Below the pieces are notes generated by a model. The model did no database searches and was not told where the DNA came from. It saw nothing but the letters and a program-made list of their open reading frames with translations. A DNA stretch of 64,000 nucleotides. Source: an uncultured Lachnospiraceae bacterium. GTDB lineage: Bacteria > Bacillota > Clostridia > Lachnospirales > Lachnospiraceae. Position numbers and translations under genes: made by a program. Of this stretch, positions 37,011 through 46,281 are shown in pieces (the first letter of the stretch is position 1; every line of letters starts with the position of its first letter). The stretch covers positions 28,488 to 92,487 of the forward strand of contig URUY01000014.1 of the NCBI GenBank assembly GCA_900551115.1, given 5' to 3'.

Positions 37011-38568
37011 TTCTGTCAAGAGTCATCCCCACGCTCCATGAATTAATAAAGAGCAGCAGCGGATTCCCCTTGAGATCCTGTATTTTTTTCATATCGGAGG
37101 TTCCTGTCAGCCGGTTCAAATCAATATCCTTATTTTCAATCCACCTGATGTGTTCGTATGGCAACGGCTCCAACCGGATTTCCACATTATATTCATTTTC
37201 CAGGCGGTACTTTAAAACGTCAAACTGCAGCACGCCTACTACGCCTACAATGATTTCCTCCATACCGGTATTAAACTCCTGAAAAATCTGAATGGCGCCT
37301 TCCTGTGCAATTTGGGAAACGCCCTTGATAAACTGCTTTCTTTTCATTGTATCAAGCTGGCGTACTCTCGCAAAATGCTCCGGTGCAAAGGTAGGGATGC
37401 CGTCATAACAGAACTTCTCCTTAGGCATGCACAGCGTATCCCCGATGGAAAAAATACCGGGGTCAAACACACCGATAATATCGCCTGCATAGGCCTCATT
37501 TAAAATCTTTCTTTCATCTGCCACAATCTGCTGGGGCTGTGAAAGACGCATTACCTTGTTGCCCTGCACATGGCGCACCTCCATGCTGGCATCAAATTTT
37601 CCTGAACAGATACGCATAAACGCAATTCTGTCCCTGTGGGCTTTGTTCATATTTGCCTGAATCTTAAATACAAAGGCTGAAAATTCCCTTTCTGTGGGGT
37701 CTATCAGCCCTATATCCGCTTTTCTGGGAAGGGGTGTGGTAGTCATCTGCAGAAAGTGCTGTAAAAACACTTCCACACCAAAATTTGTCAGAGCAGAACC
37801 GAAGAATACCGGGGTCAAATCACCGCTTCTGACCTCATCCAGATTAAATTCCGCACTGGCACCGTCCAAAAGCTCGATTTCATCATAAAGCCTGTCCGCA
37901 GCCTCTTCTCCGATAATGGATGTAAGCTCGTCCTTGTTCTCTACGGAAATTTCCCTGGTTGAGCCTTCTTTTGTACCCTTTTCCGTATCGGAATAAATCA
38001 GCACCGCATTCTTATTCCGGTCATATACGCCCTTGAAGCCTTTTCCCGAACCGATGGGCCAGTTGACGGGACAGGTAGCAATTCCCAGTTCCTTTTCAAT
38101 CTCATCAAGCAGCTCAAAGGTATCGTTGGCATCCCTGTCCATCTTGTTTATAAAGGTAAAAATAGGGATTTTCCGCATTACGCATACCTTGAAAAGCTTT
38201 CTTGTCTGCGCCTCTACGCCCTTTGACGCATCAATAACCATGACTGCCGAATCAGCTGCCATCAGGGTACGGTAGGTATCTTCCGAGAAATCCTGATGTC
38301 CCGGTGTATCCAGAATATTGATGCAGAATCCGTCATATTCAAACTGCAATACGGAGGAGGTGACGGAAATACCCCTCTCCTTTTCTATTTCCATCCAGTC
38401 CGACACCGCATGTCTGGCGGTAGCCTTTCCTTTTACACTGCCCGCCAGATTAATGGCGCCGCCATAAAGCAGAAATTTCTCCGTCAAGGTTGTCTTACCT
38501 GCATCAGGATGGGATATAATCGCAAAGGTCCTTCTTCTGTTTATCTCGTCTGCATAGTTTACTGCCAC
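36973..38568 (-). CDS. prfC: Peptide chain release factor 3
   Basis: The roughly 531-residue GTPase recycles RF1/RF2 after termination. G-domain motifs are HPDAGKTT, DTPGHQDF and NKMD near the N-terminus, followed by EF-Tu-like domain 2 and the RF3 C-terminal domain. I chose the GTG at 38568 because GGAGG lies 8 bases upstream; a TTG five codons earlier contains that RBS. Confidence 0.95.
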   Translation of the reverse strand: MAVNYADEINRRRTFAIISHPDAGKTTLTEKFLLYGGAINLAGSVKGKATARHAVSDWMEIEKERGISVTSSVLQFEYDGFCINILDTPGHQDFSEDTYRTLMAADSAVMVIDASKGVEAQTRKLFKVCVMRKIPIFTFINKMDRDANDTFELLDEIEKELGIATCPVNWPIGSGKGFKGVYDRNKNAVLIYSDTEKGTKEGSTREISVENKDELTSIIGEEAADRLYDEIELLDGASAEFNLDEVRSGDLTPVFFGSALTNFGVEVFLQHFLQMTTTPLPRKADIGLIDPTEREFSAFVFKIQANMNKAHRDRIAFMRICSGKFDASMEVRHVQGNKVMRLSQPQQIVADERKILNEAYAGDIIGVFDPGIFSIGDTLCMPKEKFCYDGIPTFAPEHFARVRQLDTMKRKQFIKGVSQIAQEGAIQIFQEFNTGMEEIIVGVVGVLQFDVLKYRLENEYNVEIRLEPLPYEHIRWIENKDIDLNRLTGTSDMKKIQDLKGNPLLLFINSWSVGMTLDRNEGLVLSEFGKN

Positions 38569-38667
38569 GTTCTTGTCCTCCAAATTTATTCGCCGGGGCT
38601 TACGCCTCCATATTGTCTGTATAAGCCTGCCGCTTTCCTGTTTTTATGTCTGCCGCCTTTTCTTACT

Positions 38668-39822
38668 TCAATCAAGCATACTGCTGCCGGGAAACGCAGG
38701 CGTCAAATCAAAATATTGTAACACGGTTGCCCCGATATCCGCAAAGGTTTTTCTTGTCCCAAGATTGCCCGGCTGTACCTTTTTTCCATATAGTAAAAGC
38801 GGGGTATACTCTCTCGTATGGTCCGTTGTCTCCGTATAACCCGGATCGCAGCCATGGTCCGCTGTAATCATTAACAGGTCATCCTCCTTAAGCCCGGCAA
38901 GTATACAGGGCAGCTTTTCATCAAAAGCAGCAAGCGCTTTTGCATAGCCGTCAATATCCCTGCGGTGACCGTAGAGCATATCGTAATCTACCAGATTAAT
39001 AAAGCAGAGTCCTTCAAAATCCTTGGAAAGATACCCCAGTGTCTGTTCGATTCCCTCTGCATTGCTCTTTGTATACACATGCTCCGTAATCCCGCACCCG
39101 GCAAAGATATCATAAATTTTGCCTACGGCAATAACCGATTTCCCATTTTCCTTAAGCTGGTCCAACATGGTAACGGCAGGGGGCTTTAATGAAAAATCAT
39201 GCCTTCGCGCCGTCCGCACATAGCTGCCGGCTTCTCCCGTAAAGGGCCTTGCTATGACTCTGCCCACGCCGTGCCTGCCTGTCAGGATACTGCGCGCAAT
39301 AAGACAGTATTCATAAAGCTCCTCCACGGGCACCACGGATTCATGCGCGGCTATCTGAAAGACACTGTCAGCCGATGTATACACAATCAGCTTACCGGTT
39401 TTTATATGCTCCTCTCCAAATGCCTTAATGACCTCCGTCCCGGAATAGGGTGCATTACAAAGTACGCCTCTGCCTGTCTTTTCACTAAATGCCGAAAGTA
39501 CTTCCTCGGGAAAACCATCCGGATACACAGGCAGCGGCTGTCTGGAACAGACACCCGCTATTTCCCAATGCCCTATGGTTGTATCCTTACCCATGGAAGC
39601 CTCCGTCATCCGGGCATATCTGCCCAAAGGAGCCGCTTCCCGTTCCTTACAGGTAACGCCGTCAATATTGAAAAGTCCCATTTTTTTCATGTGTGGCATG
39701 GAAAAATAAGGGCTTTTAGCAACTGTACCCAGTGTATTTGCGCCCTTGTCGCCAAAATCCGGTGCATCCGGCATAGCGCCGATTCCAAAGCTGTCCAAAA
39801 CTATCAGAAAAATCCTTTTCAT
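38668..39822 (-). CDS. deoB: Phosphopentomutase
   Basis: The 384-residue alkaline-phosphatase-fold enzyme interconverts ribose/deoxyribose 1- and 5-phosphates in nucleoside salvage. The N-terminal metal motif RIFLIVLDSFGIGAMPDA, the phospho-acceptor region GKDTTIGHWE and the metal site ITADHGCDPGYTETTDHTRE are present. No other deo genes are nearby. Confidence 0.95.
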   Translation of the reverse strand: MKRIFLIVLDSFGIGAMPDAPDFGDKGANTLGTVAKSPYFSMPHMKKMGLFNIDGVTCKEREAAPLGRYARMTEASMGKDTTIGHWEIAGVCSRQPLPVYPDGFPEEVLSAFSEKTGRGVLCNAPYSGTEVIKAFGEEHIKTGKLIVYTSADSVFQIAAHESVVPVEELYEYCLIARSILTGRHGVGRVIARPFTGEAGSYVRTARRHDFSLKPPAVTMLDQLKENGKSVIAVGKIYDIFAGCGITEHVYTKSNAEGIEQTLGYLSKDFEGLCFINLVDYDMLYGHRRDIDGYAKALAAFDEKLPCILAGLKEDDLLMITADHGCDPGYTETTDHTREYTPLLLYGKKVQPGNLGTRKTFADIGATVLQYFDLTPAFPGSSMLD

Positions 39823-39879
39823 CCCGTATGTCCCTTTCTCTTTCCCTGTTCACAAATACGCATTATATCATATTATTTC

Positions 39880-40650
39880 TTACTGTACAACCGTACTGAT
39901 AATGATATTTGCGGCTTCTGCATCTGTTTTTCTTTTTACAATATCTTCTATCTGCGCCCTCTGTGCATCCGTCAGTTCAGCAGCATTTACTACAACATCC
40001 ACACTGTCTCCGTTTATACTCACTACCACATCAGAAAAGCCTTTTGCTTCCAGCAGGATTTCAGCACCCATTTCCTGCTCTGCAATAGTCGTCATGGCAA
40101 CCATGGTGTCCACCGCGCTCTGCTTCTGCTCATCGCTTAAAGCGGTACTGTTAATGATTTCAAGCAGCGTTTCTTTATTTTTTGCCCGTACCTGTTCCTT
40201 TAACATTTTCGCTTCAGAGAGGTTGGTTACGGAAGCGGTTCCCGTAAATACTGCTTCTCCGGGTATTTCTCCTTCCGCAGGCGTTTCCACTTCACCGGAG
40301 GCTGCATTTGCCAAAGCATCCTGACCCGGTACTGCTTCCATACCCTCTTCTAAGTAATCCTCCATAATCACATCCACATCCGAATCCAGACTCTCTATCT
40401 CCGTAAGCTGCCCGGAAGAAATATCTTCCTCCGATAAATCCAATAATCCGTCCAGAGAATAGTCATCCACCACACCGTCTGCTGTAAAATTTTCCGTACC
40501 TGCCTGTTCAAGAGCCTGTGCCTCTCCCGATGCGGGCAGATACTCTTCTTTATCCAGATTGGTACCTGCAAACTGTAAGTATCCGGCCACAGCAATCATA
40601 ATTGCCAGCGCGGTAATCATAAGTTGGTTCTTTTTAAGAATATTTTTCAC
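39880..40650 (-). CDS. spoIIIAH: Stage III sporulation protein AH
   Basis: The 256-residue mother-cell membrane protein has one helix (about 12-27) and a C-terminal YscJ/FliF-like ring domain (about 165-255, ending DAEAANIIISTVVQ). It pairs with SpoIIQ to form the channel joining mother cell and forespore. The start is a GTG at 40650 with GGGGAG upstream. An unusually long acidic linker (about 32-130) separates helix and ring domain. It is the last gene of the spoIIIA operon. Confidence 0.93.
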   Translation of the reverse strand: MKNILKKNQLMITALAIMIAVAGYLQFAGTNLDKEEYLPASGEAQALEQAGTENFTADGVVDDYSLDGLLDLSEEDISSGQLTEIESLDSDVDVIMEDYLEEGMEAVPGQDALANAASGEVETPAEGEIPGEAVFTGTASVTNLSEAKMLKEQVRAKNKETLLEIINSTALSDEQKQSAVDTMVAMTTIAEQEMGAEILLEAKGFSDVVVSINGDSVDVVVNAAELTDAQRAQIEDIVKRKTDAEAANIIISTVVQ

Positions 40651-40736
40651 GTCATTCTCCCCTTTACTGGCTGCCTACCAGTTTGTTTTTACTACTTTAT
40701 TATATTATCCTGTTTTCGCTCCTATGCATTACGAGC

Positions 40737-41369
40737 TTAATTTGTGCTTTTCATTTTAATGACTTTTATCCTGTGGGCTTCTATACCGAACAGCACCTGC
40801 ACGGCTTCCGATATGTCCGCACTGACCGTTCCGCCAGCCCCTTCCGCAAGCACCACGACCCCTTCTACCTGGGGACTGATGATTTTTACCACATAGGGCT
40901 CAGCTGCATTTCCGTCCGAAGAATACACCGTGTTTTCTTTTGCGTCCAAGGTATTTACCATGCGGGTTCCGCCCTCCGAATCCTCCTCTGTTGTATTGGA
41001 ACGGACAATGGGTTCATCCTTTTCTACCACTTTTTCCATAGAGGAGCGAAGTGTAATAATGACCCTGACCTGTCCGGCTCCTTCCATCTTTCCTAACACT
41101 GCTTCTATCTTTTTTTCCAAATCTGCAATATACGCCTCTGTTTCTTCCATTTCCTGACTTTTGTCCGTTCCCGTCACACTTCCCGCTTCCAATAAAGAAC
41201 TGTTGTTATTTATTGCATTATCTGCAAGATAGGACGTTTCCTTTTCTTCTCCTCCGGCACTTTTTTTGTTGTCGACGGGTATTGCGATTACCATAAGCAA
41301 TACCCCTGCCAGTACTACCACTATCAGGTTATTCTTGCTTTTCACAAATGCTTTCAGCTTATCAGTCAT
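40737..41369 (-). CDS. spoIIIAG: Stage III sporulation protein AG
   Basis: The 210-residue protein has an N-terminal membrane helix (about 13-28) and a ring-building domain after it. SpoIIIAG forms a large ring in the feeding-tube channel. Its start overlaps the spoIIIAF stop (ATGA-type coupling). Confidence 0.93.
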   Translation of the reverse strand: MTDKLKAFVKSKNNLIVVVLAGVLLMVIAIPVDNKKSAGGEEKETSYLADNAINNNSSLLEAGSVTGTDKSQEMEETEAYIADLEKKIEAVLGKMEGAGQVRVIITLRSSMEKVVEKDEPIVRSNTTEEDSEGGTRMVNTLDAKENTVYSSDGNAAEPYVVKIISPQVEGVVVLAEGAGGTVSADISEAVQVLFGIEAHRIKVIKMKSTN

Positions 41370-41853
41370 CGCTTCCCACCTCTATCCTGTCAATTTGAAT
41401 TGTAGCTTCGGTTTCCATATCCGATTCCTGCTTTACTGTTTCCATGCCGGCTTCCTGTTTTGCCGATTCCTGCCCGTTTGTTCCCTCTTCCAGTGCCGCT
41501 GCCTCTTCCGCCTCCTGTTCCTCCAGCAGCTTCTTATTATTAATTCTTGTTTTAATTTCTTCCATCGTCATTTCTTCCAGCAGCTTCTCCGCCGTAACAT
41601 TTGTTATTTTTATTTCTTCCATGCTTTCTATAATAAACGCATCATAAAACTCAATTTTTCCCTGAAATATCGTTTTTCCCTTTTCACCGAAAATTTCCAT
41701 CACAGGTATGAAGAGCTGCACCAGCACCATAATGCTCATCAGCAGCCTGATATATTTTCCGTAGCTTTCCGCAGGCTTAAAATGCAGAATCATCTGCGCA
41801 CATATCATAAAAATCCCCACCTGCTTTACTACTGTAAGCAATTGTTCTCCCAT
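41362..41853 (-). CDS. spoIIIAF: Stage III sporulation protein AF
   Basis: The 163-residue protein has two N-terminal membrane helices (about 5-20 and 35-52) and an acidic, Gln/Glu-rich C-terminal half. It belongs to the SpoIIIA transenvelope complex. It lies three bases after spoIIIAE. Confidence 0.92.
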   Translation of the reverse strand: MGEQLLTVVKQVGIFMICAQMILHFKPAESYGKYIRLLMSIMVLVQLFIPVMEIFGEKGKTIFQGKIEFYDAFIIESMEEIKITNVTAEKLLEEMTMEEIKTRINNKKLLEEQEAEEAAALEEGTNGQESAKQEAGMETVKQESDMETEATIQIDRIEVGSDD

Positions 41854-41856
41854 ATA

Positions 41857-42921
41857 TTAAAACCCTCTGTTCGTGGTATATGCCGCAACTGAAATCGTTA
41901 TCATAAATAAAAGAAGGGAGGTTCCTACTACCTTAAACAAAAGCTGGCTGCCGTTTCCCACTTTATCCGTACAGGCCGTAATTCTCTTGTCGCTGACTAC
42001 TCCCAAAAAAGCGGCTGCCGCCTTTAGCAGACATGAAGTAATCAGAATCCGGATTAACGGAGCTGCCGTAATCATTAACAGGATAAGAAGCATAACCAGT
42101 CCGATACTGTTTTTAATTACCACGGCAGAACCCAGCACTACTTCCACGACGCCGTCTGCCACATCCCCCACCCCCGGTATTGCGGCAACGGTCTTCTGCA
42201 GGGTGGTTGCCTTTACTGAATCTATAGCAGGTGTTATCATTGACTGAAAGGCACTTGCTCCCGTTACCAGACCGAATGCTGCCTTTAACAGAAAACGAAT
42301 TGCTTTTTCCAGCCCTTCTACTAAAAGTCCCAAACGTTCTTCTATCCACAGACCGTTTATTAAAGACAGCAGTACATAGCTGTAAATAAGGGGCAGAATC
42401 AGGGTGAGCAGCACATGCTCCACCATATAAATAATCAATATGATCAACTGGTAGCCGCTTAAAGCCGTTACACTCCCCGTTGCCACTCCCACCGACAGAA
42501 AATAGGCGGGGATAAAAATCTGTATAAAGTGTACGATATTCTGAATCGTTTCAGCCGCTACTGCCGCTGATTCCAAAAAGCTTTTCATCAGAATAACCGT
42601 CATCAAAAGATAAGTAAAGTAAAAGCCGATATCCGCAATCTGATGATTATCAAAGATTTCTATAAAATGGGATATCAGCGCCGCCACGATTCCCAGCACC
42701 ATTATCCAAATAAAGATTTCCCTGATGGCATAGACCTCTGCCACCATACCGCTTATAGCCGTATGTATGGCGTTTGAAATGCTTCCCATGATATCTCCTG
42801 ACAAAATCTGCGTAAATATATCTTCCAAATGAAATTCTTTTTCAGGAAACAGATTTTGCAGCTCTTTCTCCAAATCCCCTATCTGATACTCCTCCCATAT
42901 CGTTCCGATATCAACCGTCAT
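41857..42921 (-). CDS. spoIIIAE: Stage III sporulation protein AE
   Basis: The 354-residue polytopic membrane protein of the SpoIIIA channel complex has about seven hydrophobic segments and the family region PGVGDVADGVVEVVLGSAVVIKNS reduced here to its recognisable core. I placed the start at the ATG at 42921, preceded by AGAGGGAG; a GTG at 42963 is in frame but lacks an RBS. Confidence 0.93.
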   Translation of the reverse strand: MTVDIGTIWEEYQIGDLEKELQNLFPEKEFHLEDIFTQILSGDIMGSISNAIHTAISGMVAEVYAIREIFIWIMVLGIVAALISHFIEIFDNHQIADIGFYFTYLLMTVILMKSFLESAAVAAETIQNIVHFIQIFIPAYFLSVGVATGSVTALSGYQLIILIIYMVEHVLLTLILPLIYSYVLLSLINGLWIEERLGLLVEGLEKAIRFLLKAAFGLVTGASAFQSMITPAIDSVKATTLQKTVAAIPGVGDVADGVVEVVLGSAVVIKNSIGLVMLLILLMITAAPLIRILITSCLLKAAAAFLGVVSDKRITACTDKVGNGSQLLFKVVGTSLLLFMITISVAAYTTNRGF

Positions 42922-43001
42922 ATGCTCTCCCTCTGTACTATTCCTGCCTGCCTTCCCAAACACCAGCTCTTAAGTGACAGCTTAAGGCATGTCTCTTATC
43001 C

Positions 43002-43388
43002 TTACATGAAGCTCTGTATCTGCTCGATGACAGCCAGAAGAATCGGCAGTCCCGCAAACATAACGGTCAGCTTTCCCAATACTTCTATCTGTCCCGCAAC
43101 AGAGGAAAATCCGGCATCCTTACAAATTCCGGCACTGAACTCGCATATATAGGTAATGCCTACTATTTTAAGAAGCGTACCAAGATAGCCTTCTCCGCCG
43201 GACATATATTTTTGCAGCACCTCAAGCTTTGCCGTCAGCGAATACAGACAGCGAACCGCATAATAAAAAATAAGAATTGCCGCACCAAAGCCAATATACA
43301 GGGTATATTCCGGCTTGCTGCTCTTAAACTGTACGGCAAGCAGCACCCCAACTATCCCCAGCATGCCTATCTTTACAATTTCTATCAT
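43002..43388 (-). CDS. spoIIIAD: Stage III sporulation protein AD
   Basis: The 128-residue protein has four predicted membrane helices and starts IEIVKIGMLGIVGVLLAVQF. The ATG at 43388 is preceded by GGGAGG. It belongs to the SpoIIIA complex and is related to SpoIIIAC. Confidence 0.93.
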   Translation of the reverse strand: MIEIVKIGMLGIVGVLLAVQFKSSKPEYTLYIGFGAAILIFYYAVRCLYSLTAKLEVLQKYMSGGEGYLGTLLKIVGITYICEFSAGICKDAGFSSVAGQIEVLGKLTVMFAGLPILLAVIEQIQSFM

Positions 43389-43410
43389 ACTTTCCTCCCA
43401 CTTACCCCTC

Positions 43411-43605
43411 CTACAAGGAAAACAATGCCTGTATCGTAGTAAACAGCTCATATATATACGGCACTATCCAGCTAAGTACCAGTACCAATCCTGCAAGGCT
43501 TACCAAAAAGGCCTGTTCTTCACGCCCGCTATGCTTCAATACCTGATTCAAAATAGTAACCAGTACCCCCACTGCCGCAATTTTAAATATCAGACTAATT
43601 CCCAT
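43411..43605 (-). CDS. spoIIIAC: Stage III sporulation protein AC
   Basis: The 64-residue protein has two membrane helices (about 6-24 and 36-52), the usual SpoIIIAC size and layout. RBS GGAGG lies just upstream. Confidence 0.93.
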   Translation of the reverse strand: MGISLIFKIAAVGVLVTILNQVLKHSGREEQAFLVSLAGLVLVLSWIVPYIYELFTTIQALFSL

Positions 43606-43631
43606 GTTGCCTCCTTAGAAGCCATTTTCTG

Positions 43632-44156
43632 TTATATCAATATCACTGCCAGCAGCAGCCCGCTCATAATCCCCAATCCGGCTGCCATCCGACCCTGTTT
43701 TTCCAAATCTCTTTCACGGTTTTTTACCGCACAGACAAGCATGTCCCGATACTGTTCAATGGCCCTTATCTGCATTTTATTGTCCGAAAGCCCGCAGCCG
43801 GCAGAAAATCCCAGAAAAAATTCTTTTTCCTCCTTTGAAACCGGAACCTCCAAAAGCGCCTGCTCCATCTGCTCCCGCCACTTTTCATAAAAGCCCTGAT
43901 TTCTGCTCTCCATTTCCTTATGTATGGTTAAAAGCGCATTCTTATAGGGTTCCTCCGCCTTTTGTCCAATCTGTCTGCAGCATTCCGGCAAGGTTGCCTT
44001 GCCATACCTGATTTCACTCATAAACAATTCCAAAATCTGCTGCATATAGCGCAGATGCCACAAAGCCCTGTAAAACCGGTTGCGGTACCAAAAGCCGATA
44101 CCGGTACTTCCCGCTATAATAAGGCACGCGCCGATTATCCTGCACATAGCTTCCAT
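43632..44156 (-). CDS. spoIIIAB: Stage III sporulation protein AB
   Basis: The roughly 174-residue protein has an N-terminal helix (IIGACLIIAGSTGIGFWY), a soluble helical domain and a C-terminal helix (AAGLGIMSGLLLAVILI). It resembles GspF-type platform proteins. The start (ATG 44156 or 44147) is uncertain because it overlaps the spoIIIAA end. Confidence 0.9.
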   Translation of the reverse strand: MEAMCRIIGACLIIAGSTGIGFWYRNRFYRALWHLRYMQQILELFMSEIRYGKATLPECCRQIGQKAEEPYKNALLTIHKEMESRNQGFYEKWREQMEQALLEVPVSKEEKEFFLGFSAGCGLSDNKMQIRAIEQYRDMLVCAVKNRERDLEKQGRMAAGLGIMSGLLLAVILI

Positions 44157-45085
44157 TCTTTCTGATATACCCCCGCAACCCTGGGACATCCTCCTTCCTT
44201 ATCCATAACAATGTATCTGGAAAACAGCTTGTCTTTTATCACATCTTCCATATACTTCTTTTCCTTTAATTCGGCAAGGTCAAAGCCATGCACTGTGGCA
44301 AGCAGTCTGCAGCCGCAGGCCGATACCCGTTTCATGGCCGCTGTATCTTCCATTCCTCCCAGCTCATCAATAGCCACCACCTCCGGCGCCATGGAACGAA
44401 TCAGCATCATCATGCCGTATATCTTGGGACAGGCATCCAATACATCCGTCCGGATACCTACATCATTCTGCGGTTCTCCCATATAACTGCCTGCAATCTC
44501 AGACCGTTCATCCACAACCCCCACTGTCATGCCTTTGCCATAGGGATTACCGTTGGAAACCTGCCTGATGATATCCCGCAGCAGCGTTGTCTTGCCGCAT
44601 CCCGGCGGAGATACAATTAAGGTATTGTGCAGCCTGCCCTGCTCATACAAATACGGCAATACAGAATCCGCCGTTCCCTTTATTTCGTGTGCAACCCTGA
44701 TATTCATACCGGCTATATGCTTCATGGTTCGGATACAACCGTCATCCTCTACTACTACTTGTCCGGCTATACCGATTCTGTGTCCTCCGGGTACTGTCAA
44801 AAATCCCTGCTTCACTTCATCCTCGTATGCATAAACGGAATCGTGACAAACCTGGTTCAATACATCCTCCAGCTCTCTGCCCTCTATCAGATATGCCCTC
44901 TCCTCCCTATCGGTAAAGTTTCCCTCTGCATCCAAAAAGATTTCTCCGCCGTGTAATCTGACTATCACAGGCTTTCCTGCCCTGAGCCTGATTTCCTCCA
45001 AATTTTCATATTCAGCTGCTGCCTGTCCCAAAAGCCTGCGCAAAGACTGTGGAAATATGTATAATAAGCTCTTTATGCCATCCAA
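44135..45085 (-). CDS. spoIIIAA: Stage III sporulation protein AA (ATPase)
   Basis: The roughly 316-residue secretion-type ATPase energises the SpoIIIA channel: Walker A VSPPGCGKTTLLRDI and Walker B region PEVVAIDELGG. I chose the TTG at 45085 because GGAGGT lies 7 bases upstream; no ATG has a comparable site. Minus-strand CATATACT at 45122-45115 resembles a sigma-E -10 box, but no matching -35 was found. It is the first gene of the operon and divergent from grcA. Confidence 0.93.
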   Translation of the reverse strand: MDGIKSLLYIFPQSLRRLLGQAAAEYENLEEIRLRAGKPVIVRLHGGEIFLDAEGNFTDREERAYLIEGRELEDVLNQVCHDSVYAYEDEVKQGFLTVPGGHRIGIAGQVVVEDDGCIRTMKHIAGMNIRVAHEIKGTADSVLPYLYEQGRLHNTLIVSPPGCGKTTLLRDIIRQVSNGNPYGKGMTVGVVDERSEIAGSYMGEPQNDVGIRTDVLDACPKIYGMMMLIRSMAPEVVAIDELGGMEDTAAMKRVSACGCRLLATVHGFDLAELKEKKYMEDVIKDKLFSRYIVMDKEGGCPRVAGVYQKEWKLCAG

Positions 45086-45165
45086 AAAAACACCTCCCTT
45101 CGCCTGCCTAAAATAGTATATGTCGGGTTGTATAAAAAAAAGAACAAAGAAACCAAAAGAAATGA

Positions 45166-45194
45166 TAGACATCCGAAAGAGAAACTGCTATTAT
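45166..45194 (+). promoter_or_regulatory. grcA promoter
   Basis: TAGACA (45166-45171), a 17-base spacer and TATTAT (45189-45194). A 5' leader of about 45 bases follows, ending in AAGGAGGT. Confidence 0.6.
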
Positions 45195-45243
45195 AAAAAT
45201 ATAAATAGTAATTATTATCATTATTAATTAAGGAGGTCCTATT

Positions 45244-45486
45244 ATGGCAAAAAACACAGCACAGGTAGATAATCTTGTAGCACTTTTAGACGGCTATGCA
45301 GCAAAAGGCGGACATCACTTAAATGTCAATGTTTTAAACAGGGATACGCTCTTAGATGCGCAGAAGCATCCTGAGAACTATCCCCAACTTACTATCCGCG
45401 TTTCCGGTTATGCCGTAAATTTCATTAAACTGACTCCCGAACAGCAGGCAGACGTTATCAGCCGTACCTTCCATGAAGCAGTTTAA
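45244..45486 (+). CDS. grcA: Stand-alone glycyl radical subunit (GrcA/YfiD-like)
   Basis: The 80-residue protein is almost only the C-terminal glycyl-radical domain of pyruvate formate-lyase: HHLNVNVLNRDTLLDAQKHP, then the radical loop RVSGYAVNF (radical Gly55). In E. coli the 127-residue GrcA replaces the oxygen-cleaved end of PFL and restores activity; this form is shorter and lacks the N-terminal extension. It has a consensus RBS, its own promoter and its own terminator, so it is a monocistronic gene. The rescue role is inferred from the family. Confidence 0.88.
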   Translation: MAKNTAQVDNLVALLDGYAAKGGHHLNVNVLNRDTLLDAQKHPENYPQLTIRVSGYAVNFIKLTPEQQADVISRTFHEAV

Positions 45487-45543
45487 GTCAGGATGATTTG
45501 GAGATTCTCACCTGATAAAAAGGTGCGCTGCAAGACGCACGGC

Positions 45544-45578
45544 AAAAAAGGTGTGTATCGCAATGATACACACCTTTT
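45544..45578. terminator. Terminator between grcA and the convergent lipoprotein gene
   Basis: AAAAGGTGTGTATC pairs perfectly with GATACACACCTTTT around GCAAT, with A- and T-runs at the two ends, so it can serve both strands. Confidence 0.92.
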
Positions 45579-45624
45579 ACTCTTTTCTTTTTAAATTCTT
45601 ATATGGTATGGGATTTACTGAATA

Positions 45625-46245
45625 TTATTCAGCCCATCCCTGCCACTCTACCCAGTCTTCGTCATAGTCAAAGTACTCCAAAGAGATACCTACAACCTGA
45701 CCCCACTTATCAAAGTTGACAGCAAAAACAACAACTTCTTCATACTCATCCAGTTCAGCATCGCAGAACCATACATTCTGTACTTCATAGTCCTTTAATA
45801 CTTTCCACTTGCCGCCATCCTTGTAAAAACCTATATCAAGCCATACGTTGTTGTTGGTTCCGTCATACATTTCAGAAAGACTCTGATTGGTGTATTCTTC
45901 AAAGCTGGTATACTCATTCTCATCACCGGTATACAGCTCCCATACAGCATAGCCGTTCATTACGGTATAAAGCTTTTTATAATCATCCAGTGTCATGCCA
46001 AGCTCAAGGCCTCTGCTTGTTGCATATTCCTCTGCATACTCTTCATAAGAGCCGTCACTGTAGTCTGTTAAATAGCTTGCATCTTCGTATACGATAAATG
46101 CATGGTCCTCTTCAACCTCAAGCGTATCAGAGCCTGTAAATACCAAATCTTCATCTGTCCACTGGCTTTTCTTTGCACCGCCGCTGCAGGCTGTCAGACC
46201 TAAAGCCATGGTGCATGCTAAAACAACTGCAAGTACTTTTTTCAT
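45625..46245 (-). CDS. Acidic lipoprotein of unknown function
   Basis: The 206-residue protein has a lipoprotein signal (KKVLAVVLACTMALGLTAC, lipid Cys20). The mature part is strongly acidic and rich in Tyr, Trp and Glu, with no motif I recognise. A very good RBS (GAAGGAGG) precedes the ATG. It follows pnp by 36 bases but may have its own promoter; a shared terminator follows. Confidence 0.8.
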   Translation of the reverse strand: MKKVLAVVLACTMALGLTACSGGAKKSQWTDEDLVFTGSDTLEVEEDHAFIVYEDASYLTDYSDGSYEEYAEEYATSRGLELGMTLDDYKKLYTVMNGYAVWELYTGDENEYTSFEEYTNQSLSEMYDGTNNNVWLDIGFYKDGGKWKVLKDYEVQNVWFCDAELDEYEEVVVFAVNFDKWGQVVGISLEYFDYDEDWVEWQGWAE

Positions 46246-46281
46246 CTGTTTCTTCCTCCTTCATAAAAATGGTTCTTTCGA

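Noticed and set aside
42922..42963. An upstream GTG start for spoIIIAE
   Set aside because: No RBS precedes it, while the ATG at 42921 has AGAGGGAG.
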